Below, in pieces: positions 7,695 to 16,339 of a DNA stretch of 46,224 bases. Within the stretch, counting starts at the first letter, position 1, and each line of letters opens with the position of its first letter. The DNA comes from Lachnoclostridium sp. UBA5725 (GTDB taxonomy: Bacteria > Bacillota > Clostridia > Lachnospirales > Lachnospiraceae). The notes under the pieces were generated by a model. The model did not search any database. It saw nothing but the letters and a program-made list of their open reading frames with translations, and was not told the DNA's origin. Where the stretch lies: assembly GCA_002419585.1 (NCBI GenBank), contig DIGJ01000025.1, positions 3,095-49,318 on the forward strand, written 5' to 3'. A program made the translations under genes and the position numbers.

Positions 7695-8747
7695 ATGAGC
7701 AAAAAAACTGTTGCTGTACTATTCGGAGGGCAGTCCTCTGAACACGAGGTATCTTGTATATCTGCTACAACAATCATTTCAAATATAAATAAAGAATCCT
7801 ATGACGTACTTCTAATTGGAATAACAAAGGAAGGTCACTGGGTAAAAGTAAATTCCGTCGAAGATATTACCTCTGGTAAATGGGTATTAAGCACGGTCGA
7901 TGCAATCCTTTCCCCTGATGCTACCAAAAAAGGCTTTTACATAACTAAGAATGGTGCTACCAATCTTCATAAAGTGGATGTTATCTTTCCTGCGCTTCAT
8001 GGAATGTACGGTGAAGACGGAACCGTTCAAGGTCTGATTGAATTATCCCAGATTCCATATGTCGGTTGTGGAGTAATCGCTTCCGCTGTATCCATGGATA
8101 AATTTTATACGAAGATTATCGTGGATACGTTAAATATCCGTCAAGCAAAATATGTACCAGTACATTCCTATCAGTTAAGAGATATGGACAGCGTTTTAAA
8201 TCGCATCGAGGCAGTTCTTTCCTATCCAGTCTTTGTAAAGCCTTCCAATGCAGGCTCTTCACAGGGTGTTTCAAAAGCACACAACAAAGATGAATTATTG
8301 AACTCCCTTTTACTTGCAGCAGAACACGATCGTAAAATCCTTGTAGAAGAAACCATTGTTGGCCGTGAAATTGAATGTGCTGTTCTTGGCGGACTGGAAC
8401 CAAAGGCTTCCGGGATTGGCGAGATACTTGCTGCTGCTGATTTTTATGACTACGATGCCAAATATAACAATGCGGAATCCAAAACACTAATTTCTCCAGT
8501 CCTACCTGAAGGTGTTGCTGAAAAAGTTCGTAAATATGCCGTTGAAATTTTCCGTGCAGTCGATGGATTTGGACTATCTCGTGTTGATTTCTTTCTAGAA
8601 AAAGACACCAACGAAGTAGTTTTCAACGAAATTAATACCTTACCTGGATTTACCTCCATTAGTATGTATCCAATGCTATGGGAAGAAAAAGGTATCAGTA
8701 AGCAAGAACTTGTAGAAAAGCTGATTCAACTAAGCTTTATGCGATAG
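7695..8747 (+). CDS. ddl: D-alanine--D-alanine ligase
   Basis: Makes the D-Ala-D-Ala dipeptide for peptidoglycan precursors, with ATP, in the cytosol. An ATP-grasp enzyme of 350 residues with FGGQSSEHEVS at the N-terminus, PALHGMYGEDGTVQG in the middle, VKPSNAGSSQGVS for nucleotide binding, and the C-terminal FNEINTLPGFTSISMYP metal/substrate motif. The ATG at 7695 is preferred to the one at 7686 because AAAGGA ends only one base before 7686 but about 10 nt before 7695. Ten nucleotides separate it from murI, so the two cell-wall D-amino acid enzymes form an operon. Confidence 0.96.
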   Translation: MSKKTVAVLFGGQSSEHEVSCISATTIISNINKESYDVLLIGITKEGHWVKVNSVEDITSGKWVLSTVDAILSPDATKKGFYITKNGATNLHKVDVIFPALHGMYGEDGTVQGLIELSQIPYVGCGVIASAVSMDKFYTKIIVDTLNIRQAKYVPVHSYQLRDMDSVLNRIEAVLSYPVFVKPSNAGSSQGVSKAHNKDELLNSLLLAAEHDRKILVEETIVGREIECAVLGGLEPKASGIGEILAAADFYDYDAKYNNAESKTLISPVLPEGVAEKVRKYAVEIFRAVDGFGLSRVDFFLEKDTNEVVFNEINTLPGFTSISMYPMLWEEKGISKQELVEKLIQLSFMR

Positions 8748-8756
8748 GAGGACGTT

Positions 8757-9563
8757 ATGCCAAACAATTCTCCCATTGGTGTTTTCGACTCTGGTGTTGG
8801 TGGATTAACGGTTGCCCGCGAAATTATGCGCCAAATGCCAAGCGAATCCATCGTCTACTTTGGTGATACCGCCAGAGTTCCTTATGGTAGTAAATCACAA
8901 AATACAGTTATTACCTATTCCAAACAGATTGTAAAATTTTTAAATACAAAGCACGTGAAAGCAATTGTAGTGGCCTGTAATACTGCCACTGCATTTGCAT
9001 TGGAAACCCTTCAAAAAGAGAGCGACATCCCAGTTATCGGTGTAATAAAGCCTGGCGCAAAAGCGGCGTTAAAGGCAACCAAAAACGGTCGAATTGGCGT
9101 TATTGGTACCGAAGGCATGATTCGTACCGATATCTACACAAAATACTTAAGTCATATTAATCAAAATGTACAAGTCTTTCCAAAATCCTGTCCATTATTT
9201 GTCCCTCTGGTAGAAGAAGGCTTATTATATGACTCGGTTACCGTAGAAATTGCAGAACGATATTTTAGCGAATTAAAAGGCTATGATATTGATACTTTAA
9301 TTTTAGGCTGCACACATTATCCATTGATTCGCCATACACTTCAAAAGGTGATTGGAGAGAAAGTAAGTTTAGTAAACCCTGCCTATGAGACAGCCAAATC
9401 ATTAAAAGCAGTACTATCAACAAAGGATTTAATATGCGATCAAGATATTCCAACGCATCAATTTTTCGTAAGTGATGGCGCAGAAAAATTCAAAGCCTTT
9501 GCGAATACCATTTTACCATGTGATGTGGTAGAAACAGACGATGTTAACATAGAACAATACTAG
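8757..9563 (+). CDS. murI: Glutamate racemase
   Basis: Interconverts L- and D-glutamate to supply D-Glu for peptidoglycan. The 268-residue protein begins IGVFDSGVGGLTV, and both catalytic cysteines are present in VVACNTATA (about residue 73) and LGCTHYPL (about residue 184). AGGAGG precedes the ATG. It lies 9 nt after ddl and 8 nt before a DUF1934 gene, all on the same strand, indicating one transcript. Confidence 0.96.
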   Translation: MPNNSPIGVFDSGVGGLTVAREIMRQMPSESIVYFGDTARVPYGSKSQNTVITYSKQIVKFLNTKHVKAIVVACNTATAFALETLQKESDIPVIGVIKPGAKAALKATKNGRIGVIGTEGMIRTDIYTKYLSHINQNVQVFPKSCPLFVPLVEEGLLYDSVTVEIAERYFSELKGYDIDTLILGCTHYPLIRHTLQKVIGEKVSLVNPAYETAKSLKAVLSTKDLICDQDIPTHQFFVSDGAEKFKAFANTILPCDVVETDDVNIEQY

Positions 9564-9571
9564 GAGGAACC

Positions 9572-10003
9572 ATGGAAAAAGAAGTCTTAGTTTCCATTGC
9601 CGGTCTTCAGTTTGAATTAGACCAGGATGAAGCCATGGAAGTAATCTCCCCCGGAGAATATTACTTAAAAAATGGTAAACATTATGTTTTTTATGAAGAA
9701 ATAACCGAAATACCAGATGCAGAAAGCGGGATTTCCAAAGCCCGCCTTAAGATTAGTCCCGATTTAGTTGAACTCACAAAAAAGGGGTTCAATAATGTGA
9801 CGATGGTTTTTGAAAAAGACAAAAAAACCATGACCTATTATGGAACCCCTTTTGGTGAGCTTATGATAGGAATACACACCACTAAGATAAGCTTGGAGGA
9901 ACAAGAAAAAGGTATTCTTGTTAGTATTGATTATTCCTTGGATATTAACTATTCTCACGTTTCCGACTGTAATATTGTAATAAAAATTGTAAATCGCAAA
10001 TAA
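9572..10003 (+). CDS. DUF1934 family protein (YwiB-like)
   Basis: A 143-residue soluble protein matching the DUF1934/YwiB family, predicted to be a small calycin-like beta barrel. It shows alternating hydrophobic strands, a YYLKNGKHYVFYEE segment near residue 30 and MTYYGTPFGELMIGIHTTKI near residue 90, both typical of the family. The function is not established; the last position in a murI-ddl transcript suggests a housekeeping role. AGGAGG precedes the ATG. Its stop codon directly abuts the stop codon of the convergent 6-phospho-beta-glucosidase gene with no base between. Confidence 0.85.
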   Translation: MEKEVLVSIAGLQFELDQDEAMEVISPGEYYLKNGKHYVFYEEITEIPDAESGISKARLKISPDLVELTKKGFNNVTMVFEKDKKTMTYYGTPFGELMIGIHTTKISLEEQEKGILVSIDYSLDINYSHVSDCNIVIKIVNRK

Positions 10004-11431
10004 TTACAGTTCTTCGCCGTTTGATTCAATCACTTTTTTATACCAGTAAAAGGAATCTTTCTTGCTTCGCTTTAGCGTTCCTTTTCCATCATTATCTTTA
10101 TCTACATAAATAAACCCATATCGTTTCTTCATTTCTCCCGTAGATGCACTGACTAAGTCAATGCATCCCCATGGGGTGTAGCCCATCAGCTCCACGCCAT
10201 CAATATTTACTGCATCTGACATTGCCTTAATGTGTTCTCTAAGATATTCGATTCGATACGCATCGTGAATGCTTCCATCTGATTCTGGTGTATCAACTGC
10301 ACCTAATCCATTTTCCACGATAAATAAAGGCTTTTGATATCGGTCATACAAGGAATTCATGGTGATACGAAGGCCCAGTGGATCAATCTGCCATCCCCAC
10401 TCACTCGCATTTAAATATGGATTTTTGAGTGTTGCAAATACATTTCCAGCAGTTTCTTTGTTCTTATCTGGATCTGCACTCGTAAGTCTTGATGAATAGT
10501 AGGAAAACGAGATAAAATCTACGGTATTTTCCTTTAAAATGTCAGCATCCTCTGGTTCCATCAAGATAGTAAGGCCCTCTCGTTCAAACATTTTAAGCGC
10601 ATAGTTTGGATAATAGCCTATTGACTGCACATCAATGAAGAAATAGTTTTCACGGTCTTTTTCTATGGATTTCCATACATCTTGTGGCGCACAGGTATTT
10701 GCATAGGTATTTCCTGCTGCAAGCATACATCCAATCTTAAATTCCGGATTAATCTCATGTCCAAGCTTTGTTGCAAGTGCACTCGCTACCAGTTCATGAT
10801 GCGCTGCCTGATATTTTGACTGGGTCTCATTTTCTCCATCTTCAAAAAAAAGACCTGCACCCATAAATGGCAAATGAAGTAGCATATTGATTTCATTAAA
10901 GGTAAGCCAATATTTTACCTTATCGCGATAACGTATAAATATTACTTCACAGTATCTGACATAATGATCAATCATCTTACGGCTTTTCCAAGAACCAATG
11001 GTCTGGATCAAATGCATTGGTACATCAAAATGACAGATGGTAACCAATGGTTCGATTCCATATTTATGACATTCCTCAAATAAATCTTCATAAAATTTAA
11101 GGCCTTCTTCATTTGGCTCTTTATCATCTCCATTCGGAAAGATTCTGCTCCATGCAATGGAAAGACGATAACATTTGAATCCCATTTCAGCAAATAATTT
11201 TATATCTTCTTTATAGTGATGATACATATCGATTGCCTCGTGGCTTGGATAATAGTGGACATCATCACATTCTGTCATTTTCATTTTTCCAAGCGCTACC
11301 AGAAAACGATCTGCTCCTGTCGGAACAACATCCACATTCGCAAGACCTCTACCGCCTTCTAGATATGCACCTTCACACTGATTTGCAGCAGTTGCACCGC
11401 CCCATAAAAAACCCTCCGGCATCTTACTCAT
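10004..11431 (-). CDS. 6-phospho-beta-glucosidase (GH1), second copy in operon
   Basis: Hydrolyses phosphorylated beta-glucosides brought in by the PTS. A 475-residue family 1 glycoside hydrolase: acid/base Glu180 in WLTFNEI, nucleophile Glu373 in IVENGLG, and near the C-terminus STGEMKKRYGFIYVD, whose Ser, Lys and Tyr form the phosphate pocket that separates phospho-beta-glucosidases from plain beta-glucosidases. AGGAGG lies 7 nt before the ATG. It is the last gene of the beta-glucoside operon, about half identical by eye to the GH1 protein at 12658-14094, suggesting duplication with different substrate preference. A GCGCA-type element (11450-11469) lies just upstream of the ribosome binding site. 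Confidence 0.94.
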   Translation of the reverse strand: MSKMPEGFLWGGATAANQCEGAYLEGGRGLANVDVVPTGADRFLVALGKMKMTECDDVHYYPSHEAIDMYHHYKEDIKLFAEMGFKCYRLSIAWSRIFPNGDDKEPNEEGLKFYEDLFEECHKYGIEPLVTICHFDVPMHLIQTIGSWKSRKMIDHYVRYCEVIFIRYRDKVKYWLTFNEINMLLHLPFMGAGLFFEDGENETQSKYQAAHHELVASALATKLGHEINPEFKIGCMLAAGNTYANTCAPQDVWKSIEKDRENYFFIDVQSIGYYPNYALKMFEREGLTILMEPEDADILKENTVDFISFSYYSSRLTSADPDKNKETAGNVFATLKNPYLNASEWGWQIDPLGLRITMNSLYDRYQKPLFIVENGLGAVDTPESDGSIHDAYRIEYLREHIKAMSDAVNIDGVELMGYTPWGCIDLVSASTGEMKKRYGFIYVDKDNDGKGTLKRSKKDSFYWYKKVIESNGEEL

Positions 11432-11449
11432 CGTTTATCCTCCTCTTCA

Positions 11450-11469
11450 CGCGCATAATTTCTGCGCAT
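11450..11469 (-). repeat. GCGCA twin-core element, copy A
   Basis: Minus strand: ATGCGCAGAAATTATGCGCG, then TGAAGAGGAGG and the GH1 start at 11431. Two GCGC cores are 8 nt apart and the second is followed by a GAA-rich linker into the Shine-Dalgarno, the same arrangement as the copies at 12641, 18805 and 40929. Confidence 0.7.
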
Positions 11470-11504
11470 ATTTACTACACATACCAATTTAATCTTTCTA
11501 TCAC

Positions 11505-12323
11505 TTAAATCAATTGCAATTGTTTAAATGCATAATAAATTCCATCTTCCTCAATATTTTTTGTTACCATATCAGCGACATCTTTGAGTTCTTGTTGCGA
11601 ATTACCCATAGCAACTCCTATTTTTGCAAACTGAACCATTTCCATATCATTTGGTCCATCACCGATTGCGATCGTATCCTCTTTACTCATACTAACATGA
11701 TTAAGATAAATCTGCATTCCAGTTGATTTATTAATATTTGCAATACCAATCTCGCCCGAATATACATCTGTCTTATCTATGCTAGAAGCTACAACATCAA
11801 AATGTGGAGCGATATCCTCTCTTACTTTCACTAGAGGAAATGGCGCGCTATAATAAATCACTTTTTCTTCCCTTGGTTGATTCCAAACATCTTCTCTAAC
11901 ATCCATATTTCCAATAAGACGCTTTAAACGCGTTTCATCCATACTGAACTTTGTATAAAGTTTTATCATTTCCTGTTTACAGCGTTCATTAATTACAATA
12001 CCTTCTTCCGCTTGCATACTATAAACAAATTTATTATCTTCTAAGTAGGAAGTAATCCACTTTCTGTGCTCTTCTTCCATATATTGATGAAAGACTTCTT
12101 TTCCATCACTGTCCACAAATGCACCTGCTGCACCTACAATTCCATGAAAACCAAGTTCCAACAGACTTGAATATATCTGAAATCTACTTCTTCCAGTACA
12201 GATTACCATCTTGTGTCCATTTTTCTTTGCTTTTTGAATGGCTTCTTTTGTGCTCTTTGGCAATTTACCATCAAACCCCATTAATGTTCCATCAATATCT
12301 AAAAAAACCACTTTTTTATTCAT
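11505..12323 (-). CDS. Cof-type HAD-IIB sugar-phosphate phosphatase
   Basis: A 272-residue cytosolic HAD hydrolase of the Cof/IIB type. The nucleophile motif DIDGTL is at residues 8-13, the Ser/Thr motif at ICTGRS near 43, and the C-terminal metal motif AIGDGPNDMEMV near residue 225, with the IIB cap between. Such enzymes dephosphorylate sugar phosphates. Its place between the HPr-like gene and the second glucosidase gene suggests removal of excess phosphosugar or a product-specific step; the substrate is unknown. ATG 12323 follows AAGGATAGGA. It lies 45 nt after the HPr-like gene. Confidence 0.88.
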   Translation of the reverse strand: MNKKVVFLDIDGTLMGFDGKLPKSTKEAIQKAKKNGHKMVICTGRSRFQIYSSLLELGFHGIVGAAGAFVDSDGKEVFHQYMEEEHRKWITSYLEDNKFVYSMQAEEGIVINERCKQEMIKLYTKFSMDETRLKRLIGNMDVREDVWNQPREEKVIYYSAPFPLVKVREDIAPHFDVVASSIDKTDVYSGEIGIANINKSTGMQIYLNHVSMSKEDTIAIGDGPNDMEMVQFAKIGVAMGNSQQELKDVADMVTKNIEEDGIYYAFKQLQLI

Positions 12324-12368
12324 GCATTCCTATCCTTTACTTGCCATTTTCCTTCCATATAATCAACT

Positions 12369-12626
12369 CTATAGGTTTTCATTGAAGAATGTCTCCATCT
12401 TTTCAGCAGCATCATCTTCATCCGCACCTTCGATGGATACCGATACTTGTGTACCGCATTTTATGCCAAGTGCCATAATTGCCATTAACCTTGTGCAATC
12501 CGCACTCTTATCGCCATGTGTAATTGTTATAATCGATTCGTATTTTTTTGCCTCTTTTACTAAAAGTCCTGCTGGTCTAGCATGAATACCCATTTCATCT
12601 GTGATTGTATAAGTAAAAGTCTTCAT
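12369..12626 (-). CDS. HPr-family phosphocarrier with Arg at the Ser46 site
   Basis: An 85-residue HPr-like protein that should pass phosphate from enzyme I to the PTS IIA domain. His15 lies in the intact GIHARPAG motif. Aligned without gaps to Bacillus subtilis HPr over 46 residues, the regulatory Ser46 is Arg (TRLMAIMALG against KSIMGVMSLG), so the HPr kinase site is absent. The ATG at 12626 has GAAAGAGG upstream; an in-frame extension to 12674 overlaps the end of the glucosidase gene and is rejected. Being inside the beta-glucoside operon it is probably a dedicated phosphocarrier, exempt from HPr-Ser-P/CcpA control. That last point is inference. Confidence 0.9.
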   Translation of the reverse strand: MKTFTYTITDEMGIHARPAGLLVKEAKKYESIITITHGDKSADCTRLMAIMALGIKCGTQVSVSIEGADEDDAAEKMETFFNENL

Positions 12627-12640
12627 ATTAACCTCTTTCC

Positions 12641-12657
12641 TGCGCTGATTTTTGCGC
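12641..12657 (-). repeat. GCGCA twin-core element, copy B
   Basis: Minus strand: GCGCAAAAATCAGCGCA, then GGAAAGAGG and the HPr start at 12626. The cores are 7 nt apart. It fills the 31-nt gap between the stop codon of the glucosidase gene (12658-12660) and the HPr gene, so it must lie in the operon mRNA. Confidence 0.75.
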
Positions 12658-14094
12658 TTATAATGCTTCACCATTTGTTGTAATTACATTTTTATACCAG
12701 TCAAAAGAATCCTTCTTTTTACGTGCGAGTGTCCCCGTTCCATCGTCGTATTTATCGACAAATATAAATCCATACCGCTTTGCCATTTCACCGGTTGATG
12801 CACTGACTAAATCAATACATCCCCATGGTGTATATCCCAATAAGTCAACGCCGTCCATTACTGCTTCTTTCATCTGTGCAATGTGTTCTCTAAGATAATC
12901 AATTCGGTAAGAGTCATGAATACTTCCATCGTCTTCCACCTTATCATAAGCTCCCAGCCCATTTTCTACTACCATGAGTGGAATCTCGTAACGTGCATAA
13001 ATTTCATTTAAAGTATAACGTAACCCTTTCGGATCAATCTGCCATCCCCAGTCGCTTGCTTTTAAATATGGATTCTTTAATCCGCCTGCAATATTTCCTG
13101 TCGATTTTGCTTCCTTCGATTCTTTTGCTACGCAGTTACTCATATAATAGCTGAATGTGTAGAAATCAACACATCCTTCTTTCAGAAGTTTTGCATCGTC
13201 CTCTTCCATTGTTATGTTTATCCCTTTTTCTTCAAAGTAGCGCTTTGCATAATATGGATATGCTCCACGTACCTGAATGTCAGAGCAAAACCAATTCATC
13301 ATCTGCATGTTTTTCTGAGCTTCCAGAATGTCATCTGGATTGCAAGTATATGGATACATGGTAATAAAACAAATCATGTTACCCATCTTGAACTGTGGGT
13401 ATGCTTCATGCGCCAATTTTACCGCTTTTGCACTTGCTACAAACTGATGATGCAAGCCCTGAAAACGTGCTTGTGGGTCGTCTGGAACTTGCGTAACTGG
13501 TCCCGTATATCCTTTGATGGTTCCTAAGGATAATACATTTCCTAGTGGCATCGTACCTGCATTAATTTCATTGAAGGTAAGCCAGTATTTTACTTTATTT
13601 TTATACCGGTCAAATATCACTTCACAGTAATGTAAGAAATAGTCGATACACTCTCTTCCTTCCCATCCATTGCATTTTTCTACAAGTGCATATGGCATTT
13701 CATAATGGGATATTGTTACAAGCGGTTCAATTCCATATTTCAAGCATTCATCAAATACCTTGTCATAAAACATAAGTCCTGCTTCATTTGGTTCTTTTTC
13801 CATACCAGTAGGAAAAATTCTGGTCCAGGCAATCGATAAACGGAATGTTTTAAATTCCATCTGGGCAAAGAGTGCAATATCTTCTTTATAATAATGATAA
13901 AAATCCGTTGCTTCTCTACTTGGATATAAGGTATCCGCTTCCCATTCTTTTGTAATTCTCTTTGGTGTGGTATGAGATCCATTGGTACACATATCCGATA
14001 CCGATGGGCCTTTTCCATCGGCATCCCATGCACCTTCATACTGGTTAGCTGCTGTTGCACCGCCCCACAAAAAATCCTCACGAAATGTATTCAT
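12658..14094 (-). CDS. 6-phospho-beta-glucosidase (GH1), first copy in operon
   Basis: A 478-residue GH1 enzyme. Acid/base Glu176 lies in WLTFNEI, the nucleophile in VVENGLG near residue 378, and the phosphate-binding STGEMAKRYGFIFVD near the C-terminus marks a 6-phospho-beta-glucosidase. It directly follows the PTS IIBCA gene, whose imported 6-phospho-beta-glucosides (for example from cellobiose, salicin or arbutin) are its likely substrates. AAGGAG precedes the ATG. Two tandem hairpins lie in the 120-nt gap from the PTS gene. It shares the N-terminal GGATAANQ-E-GA pattern and overall architecture with the second copy downstream. Confidence 0.95.
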   Translation of the reverse strand: MNTFREDFLWGGATAANQYEGAWDADGKGPSVSDMCTNGSHTTPKRITKEWEADTLYPSREATDFYHYYKEDIALFAQMEFKTFRLSIAWTRIFPTGMEKEPNEAGLMFYDKVFDECLKYGIEPLVTISHYEMPYALVEKCNGWEGRECIDYFLHYCEVIFDRYKNKVKYWLTFNEINAGTMPLGNVLSLGTIKGYTGPVTQVPDDPQARFQGLHHQFVASAKAVKLAHEAYPQFKMGNMICFITMYPYTCNPDDILEAQKNMQMMNWFCSDIQVRGAYPYYAKRYFEEKGINITMEEDDAKLLKEGCVDFYTFSYYMSNCVAKESKEAKSTGNIAGGLKNPYLKASDWGWQIDPKGLRYTLNEIYARYEIPLMVVENGLGAYDKVEDDGSIHDSYRIDYLREHIAQMKEAVMDGVDLLGYTPWGCIDLVSASTGEMAKRYGFIFVDKYDDGTGTLARKKKDSFDWYKNVITTNGEAL

Positions 14095-14134
14095 AACTTA
14101 TTTTCTCCTTTTTATTGGCTAGTTTCTTTGTGAT

Positions 14135-14182
14135 AAAATTTCCAAACCAATGGAAATTTTGATAAAGTCCGAGACCTTTATC
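14135..14182 (-). repeat. Two abutting hairpins between PTS and glucosidase genes
   Basis: Two stems touch each other: arms 14161-14167 / 14176-14182 (GATAAAG / CTTTATC) and a perfect 10-bp stem 14135-14144 / 14151-14160 (AAAATTTCCA / TGGAAATTTT). No long T-run follows on the minus strand, so these may be processing or mRNA-stability structures rather than a full terminator. Confidence 0.6.
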
Positions 14183-14214
14183 AGACCCCGGACCCTGTGT
14201 TTATTATTTTTAGA

Positions 14215-16140
14215 TTACAAAACAGTTATGATCTCATCACCATTTCTTACTGTTTTTGCATCCGTTGGTACAACATCGAAATAATCCTCTGTATTGGTTA
14301 TTATGATAGGGGTCATCAAAGAATATCCGGCTGATTTAATTTTTTCCATATCAAATTCTAATAATAAATCGCCTTTTTTCACTTTATCACCCTGTGCTGC
14401 TTTTTTAATAAATCCATCACCATTCAATTTTATAGTATCCATACCAACATGGATTAATACTTCTACTCCATCCGTTGATACCATTCCTACGGCATGACCG
14501 GTAGGGAAAAAGGTTGTAATTTCCCCATCTACTGGTGCATAAAGTTTTCCTTCGCTTGGAAGGATTGCCATACCCTGACCTAAAGCTCCGGTTGAAAATG
14601 CTTCATCTTCAACTTTACCTAATTCGATTACTTCACCGCTTAATGGAGCAACAATAGTTTCTGTCTTTACATTTGTTTTTGCTTTATCCGAAATCTTTAT
14701 AGGAGCATCATCTTTATAAGTGATATAGGTAGCAACAAAACCAATTACCATAGCAACTAATGTACCAATGCTTACCCAAACCATGCTGTAAATACTGTTT
14801 GTTGTTGTATCAATAAAAGCAGGAAGACCAAACACACCAAGTCCACCCATCATATAGATTTTACATCCTGTTAAGCCTATAATCGCACCACCAACAGAAG
14901 CAGCAATACAAGATATTACAAATGGTTTTTTCTTTGGAAGTGTAACACCATAGATACAAGGTTCTGTTACACCAAAGATACCGGAAATAAATGCAGGCAA
15001 TGCAATGTTACGAAGCTTTTGATCTTTTGTCTTAATAACGATTGCAAGTACAACCATAGTCTGTGCAAAAGATGCTGCAAAATAAGGAGAAAGAACAAAA
15101 TCATATCCATAAGTACCCATATTGATCATCATGATCGGTATTAATCCCCAATGTAAACCAAAGATTACAAGTACCTGCCAGAGTGCACCAATAAGCGCAC
15201 CAGCAACGAGTCCTCCTACGGCTGGAATGTTATAAATACCAGAGAATACAATTCCTACGATATTGCAAAGGACGGTTGCAACTGGTCCAATGAACAAATA
15301 GATTGCTGGTACCATAATACCCAATACACCAACTGGAACAATAAAAGTCTTAATTACATCTGGAACAACTTTCTTTAATTTCTTTTCAAGCCATGCAGCA
15401 CATGCTACTCCAACAATGATTGGAACAACAGTAGAAGGATATCCACTCATTGGCATAACGACTGGAATTCCAAAAAACGAGGTATAATAATCCATCTGGA
15501 AGGCCGTTCCTGCAAACAAGGAACCCATCAGTTCACCTGCTTTTATATTTACCATATTGGGATAGCAAAGCGCGATACCAAGTGCCAAACCGATAAATTC
15601 ATTGCATTTAAATTTCTTTGCTGCGGTATATCCTAATACGATTGGAAGGAAGTAGAAAAATCCATCCGCTACGGAGTACCAGATCATATAGGCTCCGCTG
15701 GTAGTTACATCAATTCCTTGCTTTGCAGCAAAAAATGCCCAGACTGCCAATAACCCTTTAATAATACCAGATGCGGATAAAACACCTAAGGATGGAGCAA
15801 ATACGCCAGAGATCACATCGATTAATTTTGCGCCAACACCCATTTTTTTTCCGGTACTTTGATCGTCACTTTCTTGGGCACTTCCTGTAATATGTGCATG
15901 TTCACAAACAACGTCGTAAACATCTGGTACATGATTACCAATGACTACTTGATACTGTCCGCCCGATTGCATAACCGTTACGATTCCCTCGGTTGCCTTT
16001 AATACCTGCGTATTTGCTTTTGACTCGTCTTTTAATGTGAAACGAAGTCTTGTGATGCAGTGTGTCAGACCGATAATATTGTCTTTTCCACCAACATTTT
16101 GAATGATAATTCTCGCTAAACCATCATACTTACTTGCCAT
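14215..16140 (-). CDS. PTS beta-glucoside transporter, fused IIBCA
   Basis: Imports and phosphorylates beta-glucosides at the membrane. In 641 residues it carries, in order, a IIB domain with phospho-Cys28 in GLTHCITRLRF, a IIC domain with about ten membrane segments (about 105-470), and a C-terminal IIA domain (from about 490) with the active histidine in LIHVGMDTIKL near residue 564. ATG 16140 (MASKYDG) is chosen because GGAGG lies 8 nt upstream; the in-frame ATG at 16155 overlaps that site. A LicT-type RAT/terminator precedes it, the regulator gene lies upstream and phospho-glucosidase genes lie downstream: a classical bgl-type operon. The specific sugar cannot be read from sequence. Confidence 0.95.
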   Translation of the reverse strand: MASKYDGLARIIIQNVGGKDNIIGLTHCITRLRFTLKDESKANTQVLKATEGIVTVMQSGGQYQVVIGNHVPDVYDVVCEHAHITGSAQESDDQSTGKKMGVGAKLIDVISGVFAPSLGVLSASGIIKGLLAVWAFFAAKQGIDVTTSGAYMIWYSVADGFFYFLPIVLGYTAAKKFKCNEFIGLALGIALCYPNMVNIKAGELMGSLFAGTAFQMDYYTSFFGIPVVMPMSGYPSTVVPIIVGVACAAWLEKKLKKVVPDVIKTFIVPVGVLGIMVPAIYLFIGPVATVLCNIVGIVFSGIYNIPAVGGLVAGALIGALWQVLVIFGLHWGLIPIMMINMGTYGYDFVLSPYFAASFAQTMVVLAIVIKTKDQKLRNIALPAFISGIFGVTEPCIYGVTLPKKKPFVISCIAASVGGAIIGLTGCKIYMMGGLGVFGLPAFIDTTTNSIYSMVWVSIGTLVAMVIGFVATYITYKDDAPIKISDKAKTNVKTETIVAPLSGEVIELGKVEDEAFSTGALGQGMAILPSEGKLYAPVDGEITTFFPTGHAVGMVSTDGVEVLIHVGMDTIKLNGDGFIKKAAQGDKVKKGDLLLEFDMEKIKSAGYSLMTPIIITNTEDYFDVVPTDAKTVRNGDEIITVL

Positions 16141-16228
16141 AACTGTTTCCTCCATTTTCCTTATGATAATAATATATCTAAAGCACGAAGTGCTTTAATT
16201 TAAAGTAGATAAATTCCAATTTCTAGAA

Positions 16229-16315
16229 AGAAAATAAAAAAACCCAAATGAAAGAATGACATTTTAATATGTTCATCCATTCCATTTGGGTTTTGCCGTC
16301 TTAACGTTACAATCC
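16229..16315 (-). promoter_or_regulatory. RAT antiterminator overlapping a terminator, upstream of the PTS gene
   Basis: On the minus strand 16289-16315 reads GGATTGTAAC, an 8-nt variable stretch, then CGGCAAAACC, matching the ribonucleic antiterminator (RAT) bound by LicT/BglG proteins. Its 3' end overlaps one arm of a perfect 10-bp terminator stem (16283-16292 / 16241-16250), which is followed by a T-rich run (16229-16240). The two folds exclude each other. Regulator binding with inducer should allow readthrough into the PTS and glucosidase genes. Confidence 0.92.
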
Positions 16316-16339
16316 CATAAACAACTGTTTTCTATTAAC

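Noticed and set aside
12627..12674. Upstream start for the HPr-like protein
   Set aside because: The extra 16 residues overlap the glucosidase stop and the GCGCA element; HPr proteins begin directly at MKTFTY-like sequence and a ribosome binding site precedes 12626.
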